Source: Ustilago trichophora (lineage: Eukaryota; Basidiomycota; Ustilaginomycetes; Ustilaginales; Ustilaginaceae). Taken from it: a stretch of DNA of 64,000 nucleotides. Numbering within the stretch: the first letter of the stretch is position 1; each line of letters begins with the position of its first letter. Made by a program: the position numbers and the translations under genes. Positions 39,063 to 50,700 of this stretch are shown here, piece after piece. The stretch is from assembly GCA_900323505.1 (NCBI GenBank), contig OOIN01000021.1, positions 1-64,000 of the forward strand. Direction: 5' to 3'. Under the pieces are notes generated by a model. That model made no database searches, was not told the origin of the DNA, and was given only the letters and a program-made list of their open reading frames with translations.

Positions 39063-41268
39063 AGCAGCAGCAATGGACGGCCTGCTTTTGCAACATCTTC
39101 CACCGACTTTGCACTCCCTTTCGGCAGCTCAAGACCTAACAACAGTAGCAACTGTGGCGGCGGCAATGTCGGAGGCTCGAGCCACGGCTTCTTTCAGTCC
39201 GCATCCTCATCAGCCCCCATCTCAATCCCTTCCAGCCCATCTCTGTCGCTGAGCTACAATCAGCCAAGCAGCCATCAGAACCCCTTGCTGTCCTTGTCTA
39301 ACGGCATGGCATCATCGCCTTCAAAACTCGCATCCTCGGGAGCAGGATTGGGCATCGGCAACCTGCCATCGCCCTCAGCAAGAGATCACATCAACCCGCT
39401 CGCTCACTCACATTCAAATGCGTTCAACGCTCAGCCACATTCGCCAACTTTGTCTCTTGCAGGCGAAGGATGGCCTCCACCGCCCTTCACAGCTTTCCCT
39501 TCCGCAGCCTCTTCATCCTCATCCGGAGGCGTCACCACACCAGCTGCTTTGCTCAGGCGTGCACAAGCCATCAACTCGCCCGGCTTTGCCATCGCTTCCC
39601 CCGCACGCTTTCGTCGTGCAAGTATGCTGGGGCGTGAAATCACTCCCTTCCATCTCGACCACGACGATCGCTCTGACGACCAAGAGCAAGCCCACAACAC
39701 GTTTTCCGCAACACCCATGCACACCTCGACAGCTCAGCAGCAAGCAAGCGCTCAAACAGATTCCAACCAAGATCCCGACGACGGCGATGATGAGATGATG
39801 CAAATCGAAGACGATGACACCACAGCTTCACGTGCACCCAGCACACCAGTCATGGGCCCTCCACTCTCACTCTTCAGCACGCCCAGCACACCGCCTCCAG
39901 CATCGTCGCATTTACCGCACACACGGCCGAGCATTTCCGCACTCGCACTCGCACGCGCATCTGCGTCCGATTCCGGCCAGGATAGCTCCTCATCCACGGG
40001 TGGTGGTGGAGTCTTTGCTGGTGCTGGTCTGTCACGGACCGTGCCCCGTTCTCCCTCTACAGGCCCTTCAATGGGGTCTCCATTAGGACACGGTGGGAAT
40101 CGATCCCGCTCCTCTTCGCTTCTATCTTCAAACGTGGTCCGCAAAGCTGTCACACGACGAGCCAATCTTCTCCCTAAAGACCGCTCGGTCGCCCGTGTCG
40201 CCGCCTCCTTGCAAGACGAAACCAAACCCCAAGACTCCGAAATCGCCTCGGAAGCCAAGCTGCAGAAACGTCTTGGCGGAGAAGCGACGCTCCCGCGCAC
40301 GCCAAGATTTGGTCCCAACGCCGGCTCCGCAGCTGGCAGTACGGGCGCAAGTGGTAGTACCATGCGCATGTCTAGATCGCCATTCTTCGGTGCGACATCT
40401 GGTAACGCAGCGACGCTGGGTGCGGGATTCTCGAGGAGAAAATACATGTGGGATGACGATGTGGACGATATACGTGGCGTGTTCACTGCTGATGGGTTGG
40501 ACGATGGTGATAGTTCAGCCATGTCGTCCGAGGAAGAAGAGATGATGATGTACTACTCGCGCACCGATTCGCTTTCGGATGAGGAAGATGAGCTGCGTAG
40601 TCGTGCGGGTCTCGATTCGAGCATCATGCAAGATCCAATGTCTTCTTCTGCAACACCGACTGCCGTTAACGACGCAAGCGCTTTCAATGGTATTGCAGGA
40701 AGCAACGGTGCCTTGTCATCCAGCTTTGGCGCCTCCTCTGCCACAACATCCAACGCAGCCGTGACAGCCAGTGGTACTGTAGGATCATTACCCAAGCGCA
40801 AAAACAACTCACTCTGGATGGGATTCCGGGATAAAGGCAACGCGCACAAGTGGTCTCCTAGTGGCTCTGGTGGTGGTGGTGGTGCTTCTGCGCACGCTGC
40901 CGGTGGAGGAGCAAGTGGGGTGTTCAGCGGCGAGAGAGCGGCGTGGCGTCGAGCAGGCGGTGCTTCAGCCTCGGCAATGGGGATGGATCTGGACACGTCT
41001 CCTCGGGTGTTAGGAGCTTCTGGGGCTGGCGCTCGATTATCCAAGAGAAAAACCATGGGTGATGACAGGTATGAACCGTACAAACGTCGCGCTGTCTCGC
41101 CCATGAACCTCGGTTCGAGTCTGGGTACCACTCCCACCAACGCCAGCTTTGCCGCTGCCGCTGCTAACGCCGCCAACGCTGCTACTCAAACTATCGGCGC
41201 CAACAATCCCAACTCACCCTTGATGATGCCCATCTCCTCTCCCTCAGCAGGCATCCTCTATCGAGGCA

Positions 41269-41299
<31 letters not shown>

Positions 41300-41579
41300 T
41301 TTCAACGCCGCATATGCCTCTCGCTACTCGACCTCGCCTACCATTTCAAGACCGTGCACACCGGTCAATTCCGCCTCGGCTGCAGCAGGCCCAGCGGCGA
41401 TGGGATCCTTCTCCCCCGCTGCAACGGGCAGTGGCCCTGGATACGGTTCGGGTGCACTAGGCCTGAGCATCTCGGCAAATAACAATCCGCAGAGTCTGGA
41501 GAGTAGAGTTCAGATGGAACAACTCCAGGAAAACGAGGCACTGATGGATCAACGCGTGGGCATGCTTGGGTTGTCGTAG
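39006..41579 (+). CDS. Unrecognised low-complexity, probably nuclear protein
   Basis: 857 codons from the ATG at 39006. I do not recognise the family with confidence. It is mostly Ser/Asn/Gly/Ala-rich and predicted disordered. It begins with an Asn/Ser repeat (residues 2-25) and has an uninterrupted ten-His run near residue 760. Three more ordered islands stand out: a basic block VRKAVTRRANLLPKDRSVAR (near residue 378); an aromatic/acidic block around YMWDDDVDDIRGVF (near 480) followed by a Glu/Asp-Ser stretch; and KRKTMGDDRYEPYKRRAVSP (near 680). The two basic islands could be nuclear localisation signals, and many SP sites could be CDK targets. A regulator of transcription or the cell cycle is a guess only. 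Confidence 0.75.
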
Positions 41580-41850
41580 ATGCTTTTTGTTTTTGTTTTT
41601 GTTTTTGTTTTTGTTTTTGTTTTTGTTTTTGTTTTTGTTTTTGTTTTTTGTATTTGTATCTGTTTGATTTTTGGTCGCATTACGGTCGTACTTTGCAGGA
41701 TGTCTGTTTGCCTGACGCTCTTTGTAGAGGTGAGGTAGAGGGAGTGTGTGTTGACGGGCTGGGGGATGCTACGGTTGCAGTGAGTCAAAAATGTATGATA
41801 GAAGACGAGCTTTTAAAGGGCAAGATTAGATGGACAAGACTTTTGTGGGA
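41580..41850. repeat. (TTTTTG)n array between two convergent genes
   Basis: About eleven copies of the 6-bp unit TTTTTG at 41584-41650, directly after the stop of the low-complexity gene, then a short convergent gap to HIS7. Confidence 0.9.
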
Positions 41851-43713
41851 TCACTGCTTGGAAATGGCACCGGCACCAGCGGCCACATCCTCCCTTCTGA
41901 CCTTGAATCCTTGCTGAAGCAAAGTGGTTTTAACCTCGTCGATGGAGCATTCTTTCCTGTGAAAGATGCCCGCTGCGAGAGCAGCCTCTACCGTACCCTC
42001 GCCTGGGCTTGTGCCTTGTTTGGGGTTGGTGAAAACGTCGACAAAGTGCTGTGCAGTTCCGGCACCGGAAGAAGCAATAACGGGGATGTCGACTGCGTTG
42101 CGGACGAGCTCGACGAGCTGTCTATCGAAGCCCTTGTTGGATCCATCGCGGTCGATCGAGTTGAGCAGCACTTCTCCTGCTCCCAATCGCTGGACACCAC
42201 AGGCAAGTTGGATCACATCGACATCACGATCCTCTCGACCACCTTTGACGGTGCAACGATACCACCAGCGCTTTCCTTCATCTTCGGTACCCTTGACACC
42301 GGAAACAACACAAGGTGCGTGTTTGGCATCTACCTCTTCCCCCTCACCAACGTACACGCGACGAGGGTCGATCGAAACAACCACCGCCTGAGCACCGTAC
42401 CCTTTGCTAATAGTTTCGATACCCGTCTTACCGGTCAAACACGCATCGTCAAATTTCAACGCATTCGTCTCTCCTTCCTGTCCCTTCTCCGCCGCACGTG
42501 CATACAGCTCCTCTACAGCATATACGGCTTCAGATCCAATGGATACCTTATCAGCTCCCGCACGGAAATATGCATCCGCAACCTCTTTGGCAGGTCTAGG
42601 TGTTCCATCAGGATCGACACTATCCTTAATTCCGCCACCGATGGTGAGAGGAACAAAGATCTTGGCGGCGGCAGCTTCGAGGAGGCTCAACATGGGTTGG
42701 TCTTGCAAGGCGCAGGAACGGAACGAGGTGATGTTGAGGAAAGTTACTTCGTCGGCGCCTTCGAGGTAGTAGCGCAAAGCCAGGTCGACAGGTTTGCCGA
42801 GGTTGCGGACTTGACGTTTGGCTGCTGAGGTGGCTGAGGATTGTGTTGTGGTCTCTGAGGGAGTGGGTTCTGCCTTTTCGCGAACGTCGTACGATTCACC
42901 CTTGGTGACAACGAGATCGCCATCGTCGTTACTGCGTACATCGAGGCAGGCTACGATACGCTTTGTCAGACCGTCCTGCGCGCTGGGTACAGCGACTTGG
43001 TTGGGATCCAAAAGCAAGCGCTCTTTGCTAGGGTCGATGGTGCCCGGTTGGCTGAGCCAGGCGCGGAGGAGCTCGAGACCGGCGCGACCGCTCTTTTCGG
43101 GATGGAACTGGGTAGCGAAGACGTTGCCCTTTTGGATGCTGGAAAGGAAAACCTCGGAACCGTACTGTGTAGTGGTGAGCACCCAATCTGCGTGCTTCTC
43201 GGGTTGGTATGCTGCGCGGTAGGTGTGGACAAAGTAGTAGTGGCTCTTTTCGCCCGAAGCTGGGTCTGGGAAACCGTATTTGACTCGATCCTTGTCTCCG
43301 CCGTCATTGCGGGTTTTTACAACCTGGGCAGTGTTCCATCCCATCTGAGGTACACTCTTCTTCGTCTTGGTATCCTTTTCGTAAGGCGAGAATGCCGAGA
43401 CGATACCGGGTACGACACCCAAGCCAGGCACGCCAGGTGCCTCTTCGGAACCCTCAAACAAGGTCTGGAGACCAACGCAGATGCCCATGTACGGCTTTCC
43501 GGAGGCAATGTACTCCTTCAACGGCTCAGCATATCCTTTGTCACGGATGGACTGCATGGCAGAACCAAAAGCGCCGACACCGGGGAAGAGAAGCTTGTCA
43601 GCCTTCTTGAGATCCTCGGGCGACTGGACCCATTTGAACTCGAAGCCGAGCTTGTTGATCGAGTTGGCGAGACTGCGCACATTGCCTGCGCCATAGTCGA
43701 GGAGGTAGAGCAT
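41851..43713 (-). CDS. HIS7: Imidazole glycerol phosphate synthase (bifunctional hisH-hisF)
   Basis: 620 codons, one exon. Makes imidazole glycerol phosphate and AICAR from PRFAR and glutamine (fifth step of histidine synthesis). Residues 1-215 are the class I glutamine amidotransferase: oxyanion/nucleophile region MGICVGLQTLFEG (Cys-79) and FATQFHPEKSG for the His/Glu pair. Residues from about 245 are the (beta/alpha)8 cyclase: start RIVACLDVRS (first catalytic Asp) and VVVSIDPRR (second). The fused layout and the length match yeast His7 (552) with a longer linker and inserts. It is divergent from the PhoD-like gene. Confidence 0.96.
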   Translation of the reverse strand: MLYLLDYGAGNVRSLANSINKLGFEFKWVQSPEDLKKADKLLFPGVGAFGSAMQSIRDKGYAEPLKEYIASGKPYMGICVGLQTLFEGSEEAPGVPGLGVVPGIVSAFSPYEKDTKTKKSVPQMGWNTAQVVKTRNDGGDKDRVKYGFPDPASGEKSHYYFVHTYRAAYQPEKHADWVLTTTQYGSEVFLSSIQKGNVFATQFHPEKSGRAGLELLRAWLSQPGTIDPSKERLLLDPNQVAVPSAQDGLTKRIVACLDVRSNDDGDLVVTKGESYDVREKAEPTPSETTTQSSATSAAKRQVRNLGKPVDLALRYYLEGADEVTFLNITSFRSCALQDQPMLSLLEAAAAKIFVPLTIGGGIKDSVDPDGTPRPAKEVADAYFRAGADKVSIGSEAVYAVEELYARAAEKGQEGETNALKFDDACLTGKTGIETISKGYGAQAVVVSIDPRRVYVGEGEEVDAKHAPCVVSGVKGTEDEGKRWWYRCTVKGGREDRDVDVIQLACGVQRLGAGEVLLNSIDRDGSNKGFDRQLVELVRNAVDIPVIASSGAGTAQHFVDVFTNPKQGTSPGEGTVEAALAAGIFHRKECSIDEVKTTLLQQGFKVRREDVAAGAGAISKQ

Positions 43714-44488
43714 GATAGTGGTGGTGATGATGTATCGCAGCAGCTACTCGATTGCGTGCGGTAGACTTGGTCGATAGAAAGAAAAGGGGGAGATGGTGGG
43801 AGGAAGAAGGTCTAAGTAGAGTTGGATCTTCTGAAAATCAAAAAAGGTGTGTGTGTGTGTGTGTGTGTCGCCTTTGACTCGAACGTGACTCTTTCTGCCG
43901 TCCATTTAACCGCACACGCTCAAAATTGATAGCCGCATATCCAGATCGACAGCGAATCAAGATGTATCGGGAGATGCGCCCACCTCCACAGCAACACTCT
44001 CCATGACGCTGTTCGGATGCGGAGGGCAGAGGACAAGGCCCACATTCCTGCCTGTGACCCGATGGAGAAGCGCAAATCGCTGACTGTCTACTGCCGATTG
44101 TCCGAATGGTTGAGATTCAGTGGCTTGACACCACATCAATCAGGTCCATCCCTGAATCGCCTTCGCCTTTGGATCTGGAACTGGTGAGCGTGGATGTCCA
44201 CCAAAAGGTGATTTGTGATCATCACAAAAATAGCAGGCAAAGTTGGATCGAGCAACGTCAAGTTTTCCGAGAATCATAGCCATTTTTTCTGAGTGTCTGT
44301 TTGCAACCGTGCACCTTCCTCCGCCTCCTCCACACCAAACAGTTTCGAAACCCCATCCGCTTCTCATTGTCCTTCTCTCCATCACCACCATCATCACTCG
44401 ACATCAGGATATCAGCGCGATACCGACATCCCTTCGTATCGCTCTCGGTCGACCATCACCTATCTCTATCCGCTAGCTATCTTCCACC
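43714..44488. other. HIS7/PhoD divergent promoter region
   Basis: Contains (GT)n at 43847-43868 close to the HIS7 start and a C/T-rich leader (about 44310-44488) before the PhoD-like gene. I looked for tRNA-like structure around 44090-44160 and found none convincing. Confidence 0.6.
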
Positions 44489-47005
44489 ATGCCTGGCAAG
44501 CGAGAGCCTGGCGTGATGCCAGACGCTAATCGCCCACACAAGGACCACACACACGACCATGACCATATTTCACACTTGATCCCCCTGCCCTTCCGCAAAC
44601 CTTCCGGTGGTCTCTTGGGTCTCGTCCAAGCAATTTCCTCCCTTCTCTTCAAGTTTGCCGTCTTTGTCTTCCTGCGTTGGATCCCCACATCCCTCGCGTA
44701 CCCCGTCATCCCTGCCTTGTACGCCGTCTATGTGCTTACCTCCATTTACCGCGACTATGTCATCCGTAACGCCATCACCGATCATATTGCCAAACATAAC
44801 CAAGCCGCCGCTCGTGACCTCCAGCAGCTGGCAGAAAAAGTAGAGGTGACCGCCACCAAGATCCAGACAAAGGCCACCGCCAAGCCGGTCGAGAATAAAC
44901 CCTCGGATCAGAACGGAGGCACCCCCGCTAAGCCAGCTTCTTCCTCTGTATCCTATGCAGATATCGCCAAGGGCACCAAAGCACCTCCAGTGTCAGACAC
45001 CTCGACTTCAACTAGCCACCAGGCTGCACACTCAAACCTCCGTCGCACCTCGCCTTTCGAACTGCTCAAGGCTCTTGTCTTTGGTACCTCGACTCGATCC
45101 TCGCGTTTCAACTTTTACGTGATCCTCGCGCACACACTCGCTTTTGCAGTCTTCCTCGACAGCTTCCTCTCGCCGTACTTGTTCCCCTCCCACTGGGACT
45201 ACAACCTGGCTTTCGCCCGCACAGGCGCTCTCGGCCCCACGTATGCCAAGGTTCACGTTCGCTACCCGCCCCCCGAGCTCGCAGGTGCGCCCAACGCATC
45301 GGCTGTCCTTACTCCGCCCCTTGCCAACTCGTTCGACAGCCTTGCTGTCGATACTCCACTCAACCCTGCTGGCTCCGTTCAACAAACTGCTCAGCCCATC
45401 GAGCTGCTCGTCAAGTATCGACGTGCGCTCAACCTCACTGAGGAGGACGATGGGTTCCGCAAGACGACCCGAGCCTATGGCAAGCAGTATCTCGCCAGTC
45501 ACGACAGTCTCTGGCTCAACGGACCACTCGTCACCCTGCGTCCCGAGAACGACTGGACTGCCACGGCGCTTATCGACGACCTGTGGCCCTCTACCACGTA
45601 CGAATGGGGTCTGTCTCAGTTCCAACACGAACACGTGGACCAGTCGGACGAGGTACGCGTCATCGAAAAGTTTGTCGCCAACGATGCTATCAGCCGTCGC
45701 AACTTTTTCACTACGTGGCCTGATCCGAGGCTGAGCTCGTACATGCAGTCCAAGAGCCTTGGATCGCGCCGTATCGAACTGGGTGCTGCCGAGGCAGCGG
45801 AAGAGTCCAACCCATTGGAAGACCCCAACCACTTCACCTTCGCCTCGACTTCGTGCGTCAAGCCCGACTTCCCGTACCACCCAGCCCAGTTCTGGGGCTG
45901 GAACTGGCTGCTTAGGCTCGCCGGCATCGGAACCGAAGAGGGCGGTATCACGGAGCGCAACCGCATCCCCGGCTTCGACTTGCTCTACAAGAGGACAGTG
46001 GCTGGTCGCGAGTCTCATCCCTCGATCCGCTTCCTCCTGCAGCTTGGTGACTTGATCTACGCCGATGTGCCGCACTACGGAGGTGCCGAGACGGGTGCCT
46101 ACCGAAAGCTGTACCGCAATCTGTTTGCTTCGAACAGCTTCAAGCGCTTCTTCAGGCACGTTCCTGTGATTGGAATCTACGATGACCACGAGGTAGTTAA
46201 CAACTGGTCCGGCCGGGATGAGAATGACGAGGAAATCGCCGCATACCCTTCTGCCAACACCGCCTGGAAGGAGTACATTGGCGATGTCAACCCCGAGCCG
46301 CTGAAGGAAGGCGAGAACTACTACACTTTCCAGTACGGTGAATCGGCCGCCTTCTTTGTCATGGACACACGCCGCCACCGCACGCATCACACAGCTGACG
46401 ATGACGAGGACAAGACCATGCTTGGCTACCGTCAGAAGGATGACCTGTACAAGTGGCTCGCGGCAGTCAACGAAACGGTCGCATTCAAGTTTGTCGTCTC
46501 CTCGGTCCCCTTCAACACTTTGTGGGGAGGCGAACTTGACGTAGACGGCCAAAAGGACAGCTGGGCAGCTTACAACACGGAACGACTCGAGATTGCCCAA
46601 GTGCTCCGCTACGTACCCAACGTCATCGTCCTCAGCGGCGATCGACACGAGTTTGCCGCCGTCAGCGTCCTCGATACCATCACCGAGTTCAGCACCTCGC
46701 CACTGAGCATGTTCTACCTCCCCATCCGCACACTCTCGCAGGACCACGGCGATGGCAAGATCGGCGTAGACAAGCTGCTCAAGTACTTGCCCGATGGCAA
46801 TCACAAGTGGACCGAGTTCGAGGTGGATGCACGCGACCCGTACGAGCCGGTGGTAAGAGTCTCGGTGCAGATCGATGGCCAAGAGGCATGGAAGACGACG
46901 TACAAAGGCAAGTCGCTGAGAAAGACACAGGGTGGCATTGGAGGATTGGTGAGAAACTTGCTCGAGTCGTTGGGCTTCCGATTCGACTTTTTGTACAAGG
47001 TGTGA
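44489..47005 (+). CDS. Membrane-anchored PhoD-like metallophosphatase
   Basis: 838 codons, one exon. PhoD-like enzymes are Ca/Fe-dependent phosphatases or phosphodiesterases. After a His-rich N-terminus (DHTHDHDHISH) there are two hydrophobic stretches (about 44-86) and a third (about 205-232, VILAHTLAFAVFLDSFLSP), so the catalytic part is probably held at a membrane. Metal-site motifs are in order: LLQLGDLIYADVPHYG (near 517), GIYDDHEVVNNW (near 563), RHRTHH, and VIVLSGDRHEFAAVS (near 710). These match the PhoD pattern GDxxY/DDHE/GDRH. Fungal proteins of this size are widespread; substrate and compartment are not known to me. Confidence 0.85.
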   Translation: MPGKREPGVMPDANRPHKDHTHDHDHISHLIPLPFRKPSGGLLGLVQAISSLLFKFAVFVFLRWIPTSLAYPVIPALYAVYVLTSIYRDYVIRNAITDHIAKHNQAAARDLQQLAEKVEVTATKIQTKATAKPVENKPSDQNGGTPAKPASSSVSYADIAKGTKAPPVSDTSTSTSHQAAHSNLRRTSPFELLKALVFGTSTRSSRFNFYVILAHTLAFAVFLDSFLSPYLFPSHWDYNLAFARTGALGPTYAKVHVRYPPPELAGAPNASAVLTPPLANSFDSLAVDTPLNPAGSVQQTAQPIELLVKYRRALNLTEEDDGFRKTTRAYGKQYLASHDSLWLNGPLVTLRPENDWTATALIDDLWPSTTYEWGLSQFQHEHVDQSDEVRVIEKFVANDAISRRNFFTTWPDPRLSSYMQSKSLGSRRIELGAAEAAEESNPLEDPNHFTFASTSCVKPDFPYHPAQFWGWNWLLRLAGIGTEEGGITERNRIPGFDLLYKRTVAGRESHPSIRFLLQLGDLIYADVPHYGGAETGAYRKLYRNLFASNSFKRFFRHVPVIGIYDDHEVVNNWSGRDENDEEIAAYPSANTAWKEYIGDVNPEPLKEGENYYTFQYGESAAFFVMDTRRHRTHHTADDDEDKTMLGYRQKDDLYKWLAAVNETVAFKFVVSSVPFNTLWGGELDVDGQKDSWAAYNTERLEIAQVLRYVPNVIVLSGDRHEFAAVSVLDTITEFSTSPLSMFYLPIRTLSQDHGDGKIGVDKLLKYLPDGNHKWTEFEVDARDPYEPVVRVSVQIDGQEAWKTTYKGKSLRKTQGGIGGLVRNLLESLGFRFDFLYKV

Positions 47006-47706
47006 AGAAGCACGACATGCAAGGTGGTCATCTTGTCTGTATTTGTATACCCCATCTGCTCCACTTTTTGCCTTCCTTGTGTAACATGCTTTGCAATCCT
47101 GTGTTAGGAGGAAAGACAACCGATGTCGAGAGTGGCATCTTGTGAGCTGCAAGAATCTCACAAAGCTGTTTTGTTGGCGCAGAGAGGCTGAAAGACGCGT
47201 GAGAAATTGAAATACTAGCGTAGACAGCGATGAAATTGATTGAAATGGGAAATGGGAATTGGATTTGAATTGGATTCTGAATCGGGCAAAAAGGCAGAGC
47301 AGCTCAGATTCGAACAAGCAAGCGCGCTCTCGGCCAGCCAAAGTGAGAACGACGACACGACTCTCAACTCGACGTGCGGGCCTCTGTCTCTCGAGCGAAA
47401 TTCCACAAGACACTCTTCCATCCGTCAACTCGATCATCATCACCATCCTCATCTCAACACCTCACCACATTCTCGTTACCTTCTCAGACATTCTCTGGAC
47501 TGCAGTGTCATTCGTCGCGAATCAGCACGCCGCCCTTCGCTCTTCAGCCTAGTTCTGGCTCACTAGATACTGCTCCCGGCGCGTGTCTTGGCTCGCAACC
47601 CTCCTCGACCTGTCACACGAATCCCGGCAGACATCGACGATTGCACAACACGCCAAGCCACTACCATTCATCCGACTCCTAACCCTACAGCACATCTTTG
47701 TTCACC
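47006..47706. other. Intergenic and leader region upstream of the SWI3/RSC8 gene
   Basis: Contains the PhoD-like 3' end, then C-rich leader sequence (about 47400-47706). The downstream frame is open from a TTG at 47698, nine bases before the real ATG. No gene was recognised. Confidence 0.6.
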
Positions 47707-50700
47707 ATGTCGACGCTCAATCTCACCGGTCACCCTGACCCAAAGCTGCGCGCCGATCCTCTCCTCTTGCAGGCGCTCGAGTCTTACGTTGAACCCATCA
47801 AAAGCGCTCTCACTCAGCAGGGCATTGATTCCAGCGCTATCCCATCCAAATCTGGCTCCATCTCTGCGACCGACCTTGCAGACCTCGTATACGAATTGCA
47901 AAACTTCCAAGAAGAGTCGCTTGGTGTCAACGCACCTCGTCCAGCTGACCCTTCCGCCTCGACTCCACCAGCACAACATCCCGTACGCATCCCCGCAGAA
48001 CTCTTTCTCCCCACAATTTCGCAGCAAAGCACATCCGTCGTCGCTCCGCAAGCCAGCCATCTCAAACTCCTCTTGCAAGAGGCACTTGCTTACCTCGCAT
48101 CCAAGGCCAAGTCGACCTGGAACTTCTCCGATCCTAGCCAAAAGGCCGACAATGTTCAACTCATCGCACATGTCCGACAGCAGCTCTCCAAAGCTGGTGC
48201 ACTGGAACACCCCACCATTGCCGCTTCGCCATCCATCACCGAAGCAGAGGCTGCATCGCTCAAACAGATGGCGGAACAGCTCGAGTGCAAGTGGTCCGAC
48301 AATGTTGCCTCCGCATCCCACGTTCTTTACCCATCCGACGCTACACCTCCATCCTCTCCCAAACTCGGCGAGTCTTCGACCAGCTCCAGCTCCCAAGAAT
48401 ACTTCAGGACCATTGCCTCGAGATCTGGTCGTGCACTCATCCACGTCTGGTACCGCCCCGACTCTTACGACACCTGGCTGCCAGCTGCTGACTTTGCCGA
48501 TCCTGATCCGGCGCCCGAGAAGCGCCTTCCATGGAAGGTCGGTGCCAAGTGGCTCCGTGACAGCGTGCGCTTCAACGAGCTCATGAACCCAGAAGACTAC
48601 GAGCAGGAGGACGCGCTTGAGGCAGCCACCGATGAGGCTGAGGCCGAAGGTGCCGCTGCCCCCGCAGGCGATGTCAAGAAGGGCAAGAAGCGTGGGCTTC
48701 CCGAAGAGATCACGGATGCTTCCTCGGCTGCAGCGGCTGGCGAGTCCAATGGCAAGCGCATCAAGCTTCTCGTCGCAGCCCGTCCCGTCGGCGCTCTTCC
48801 CATCGACCTCTCTGGCTCGCAACCCATTCCAGGTAAAAAGTACGAGAACGAGGCCGTGCCAAGTGGTGTTCTTGGCAACTTGCCCGCTGAGTCTGCTGGC
48901 CCAACAAAGCTCGAAGGAGAGCAGCCGGCTGTCAGGGCTGCCAACGACGGTGATGCCACTATGGCCGATGGCACCAGTGACAAGCCTAAGCAGGCAGATG
49001 CTGCTGTTGAGGAGCCTACCGAAGCGACCGCAGATGCCAACGCACCCGTCATCCAGCCTGACGCAGCCGCTGTCGAACAGCAGCGCATCCGTGCCGAGGA
49101 GATTGCCAAGAAATACCTTGCTTCGCAGACACAGGAAGTCATCATCCCTTCCTACTCGACCTGGTTCGACATGTCTACCATCAACGCCATCGAGAAGCGA
49201 TCGCTCCCCGAATTCTTCAACAACAAGAACCGCAGCAAGACCCCAAGCATCTACAAAGACTACCGTGACTTTATGATCAACACCTACCGTCTCAACCCCA
49301 GCGAGTATCTCACTTTCACTGCATGCCGAAGAAACCTCGCCGGAGACGTCTGTGCGATCATGAGGGTCCACGCTTTCCTCGAGCAGTGGGGTCTCATCAA
49401 CTACCAGATCGATCCTGAGACCCGACCCGCCACGCTCGGCCCCCCTTTCACCGGTCACTTCCGTGTACTTGTCGACACACCTCGTGGTCTCCAGCCTCTT
49501 CATCCTGGCGCCCGCGTCAACCTGCCCACCTCGGCCTCTTTGGCCGGCCCTGAAAGCGCTGCCGCCGGTGCTGCGGCCGTTGCTGGTGCGGACAAGCCCG
49601 ACATGAACCTCGAGCTGCGAAAGACCATCTTCCAGTCCACCATGAAGGGCTCCAAGCCTGTCGACCTTGCCGAGGCCAACTCGCTCGCTGCCCAAGCCGA
49701 CGCTGCTGTAGCTGGCGGAGCCGGTGGTGCTCCCCGCTACACCTGCGACACGTGCGGTACCGACTGCACCCGCGTCCGATACCACAGCATCAAGGCCAAG
49801 AACTACTCGCTCTGCCCGTCGTGCTACCTCGAGGGCCGATTCCCTAGCTCCATGTACTCGGGCGACTTTGTTCGTATGGAGGATAGCGCGCTCAAGCAGA
49901 CTGGCGGTGTCACTGGCGGTGCTTCTGGTGCCCAAGATGACTGGACCGATGCCGAGACTTTGCGCCTGCTGGAGGGTCTCGAGATGTTTGACGATGACTG
50001 GTCCGCCGTTGCCAATCACGTCGGAACGCGCAGCCGCGAGCAGTGCATCACCAAGTTCATCCAGCTGCCCATCGAGGACAACTTTTTGGACGGTGCATCG
50101 CAAGCCGATCTCGGACCGCTGCAGTACGCCCGTCGCGATCAGGTCGACAAGCTCGGCAAACCCATCGTACCCTTCGCTCAGGCCGACAACCCGGTGATGA
50201 GCGTCGTCGCCTTCCTCGCCAGTGCCGTCAACCCCGCCGTTGCGGCCGCTGCCGCACAGAGCGCGCTCGGTGAGCTCACTGACAACCTTCGCAAGCGCCA
50301 GAAGGAAGCCGGTGAGTCTGGCGAGGAGGATGCTGCTGCTACTGAAACGGCTGAGGGTGAGGGTGAGAAGAACAAGGAAAACGGCGAGCCTCACGCCAAT
50401 GGCGGTGGAGACGCAATGGACGTTGACGCCGATCAGCCGGCCAAGACCACCACCACCGTTGGCGTAACCGAACCCAAAGCTGTGCCCCGAAATGCTGTTG
50501 AACGAGCGGCCGCGATCGCGCTTGGCGCAGCTGCCGCCAAAGCCCACGTTCTGTCCTCTTTTGAAGAGCGCGAATGTCAACGTTTGGTCGGTAGCGTTAT
50601 CGAAGCCCAACTTCGCAAACTCGAGTTGAAAATGACTCAATTCGAACAGCTCGAGTCGCTGCTGGAAGCCGAGAGACGCAGCGTTGAAGCTGGTCGACGT

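Noticed and set aside
41830..43764. Plus-strand frames over HIS7 (332 and 255 codons)
   Set aside because: Antisense of HIS7, which has both catalytic centres on the minus strand.
45032..47452. 806-codon minus-strand frame over the PhoD-like gene
   Set aside because: Antisense shadow of a gene with clear metal-site motifs; no recognisable domain.
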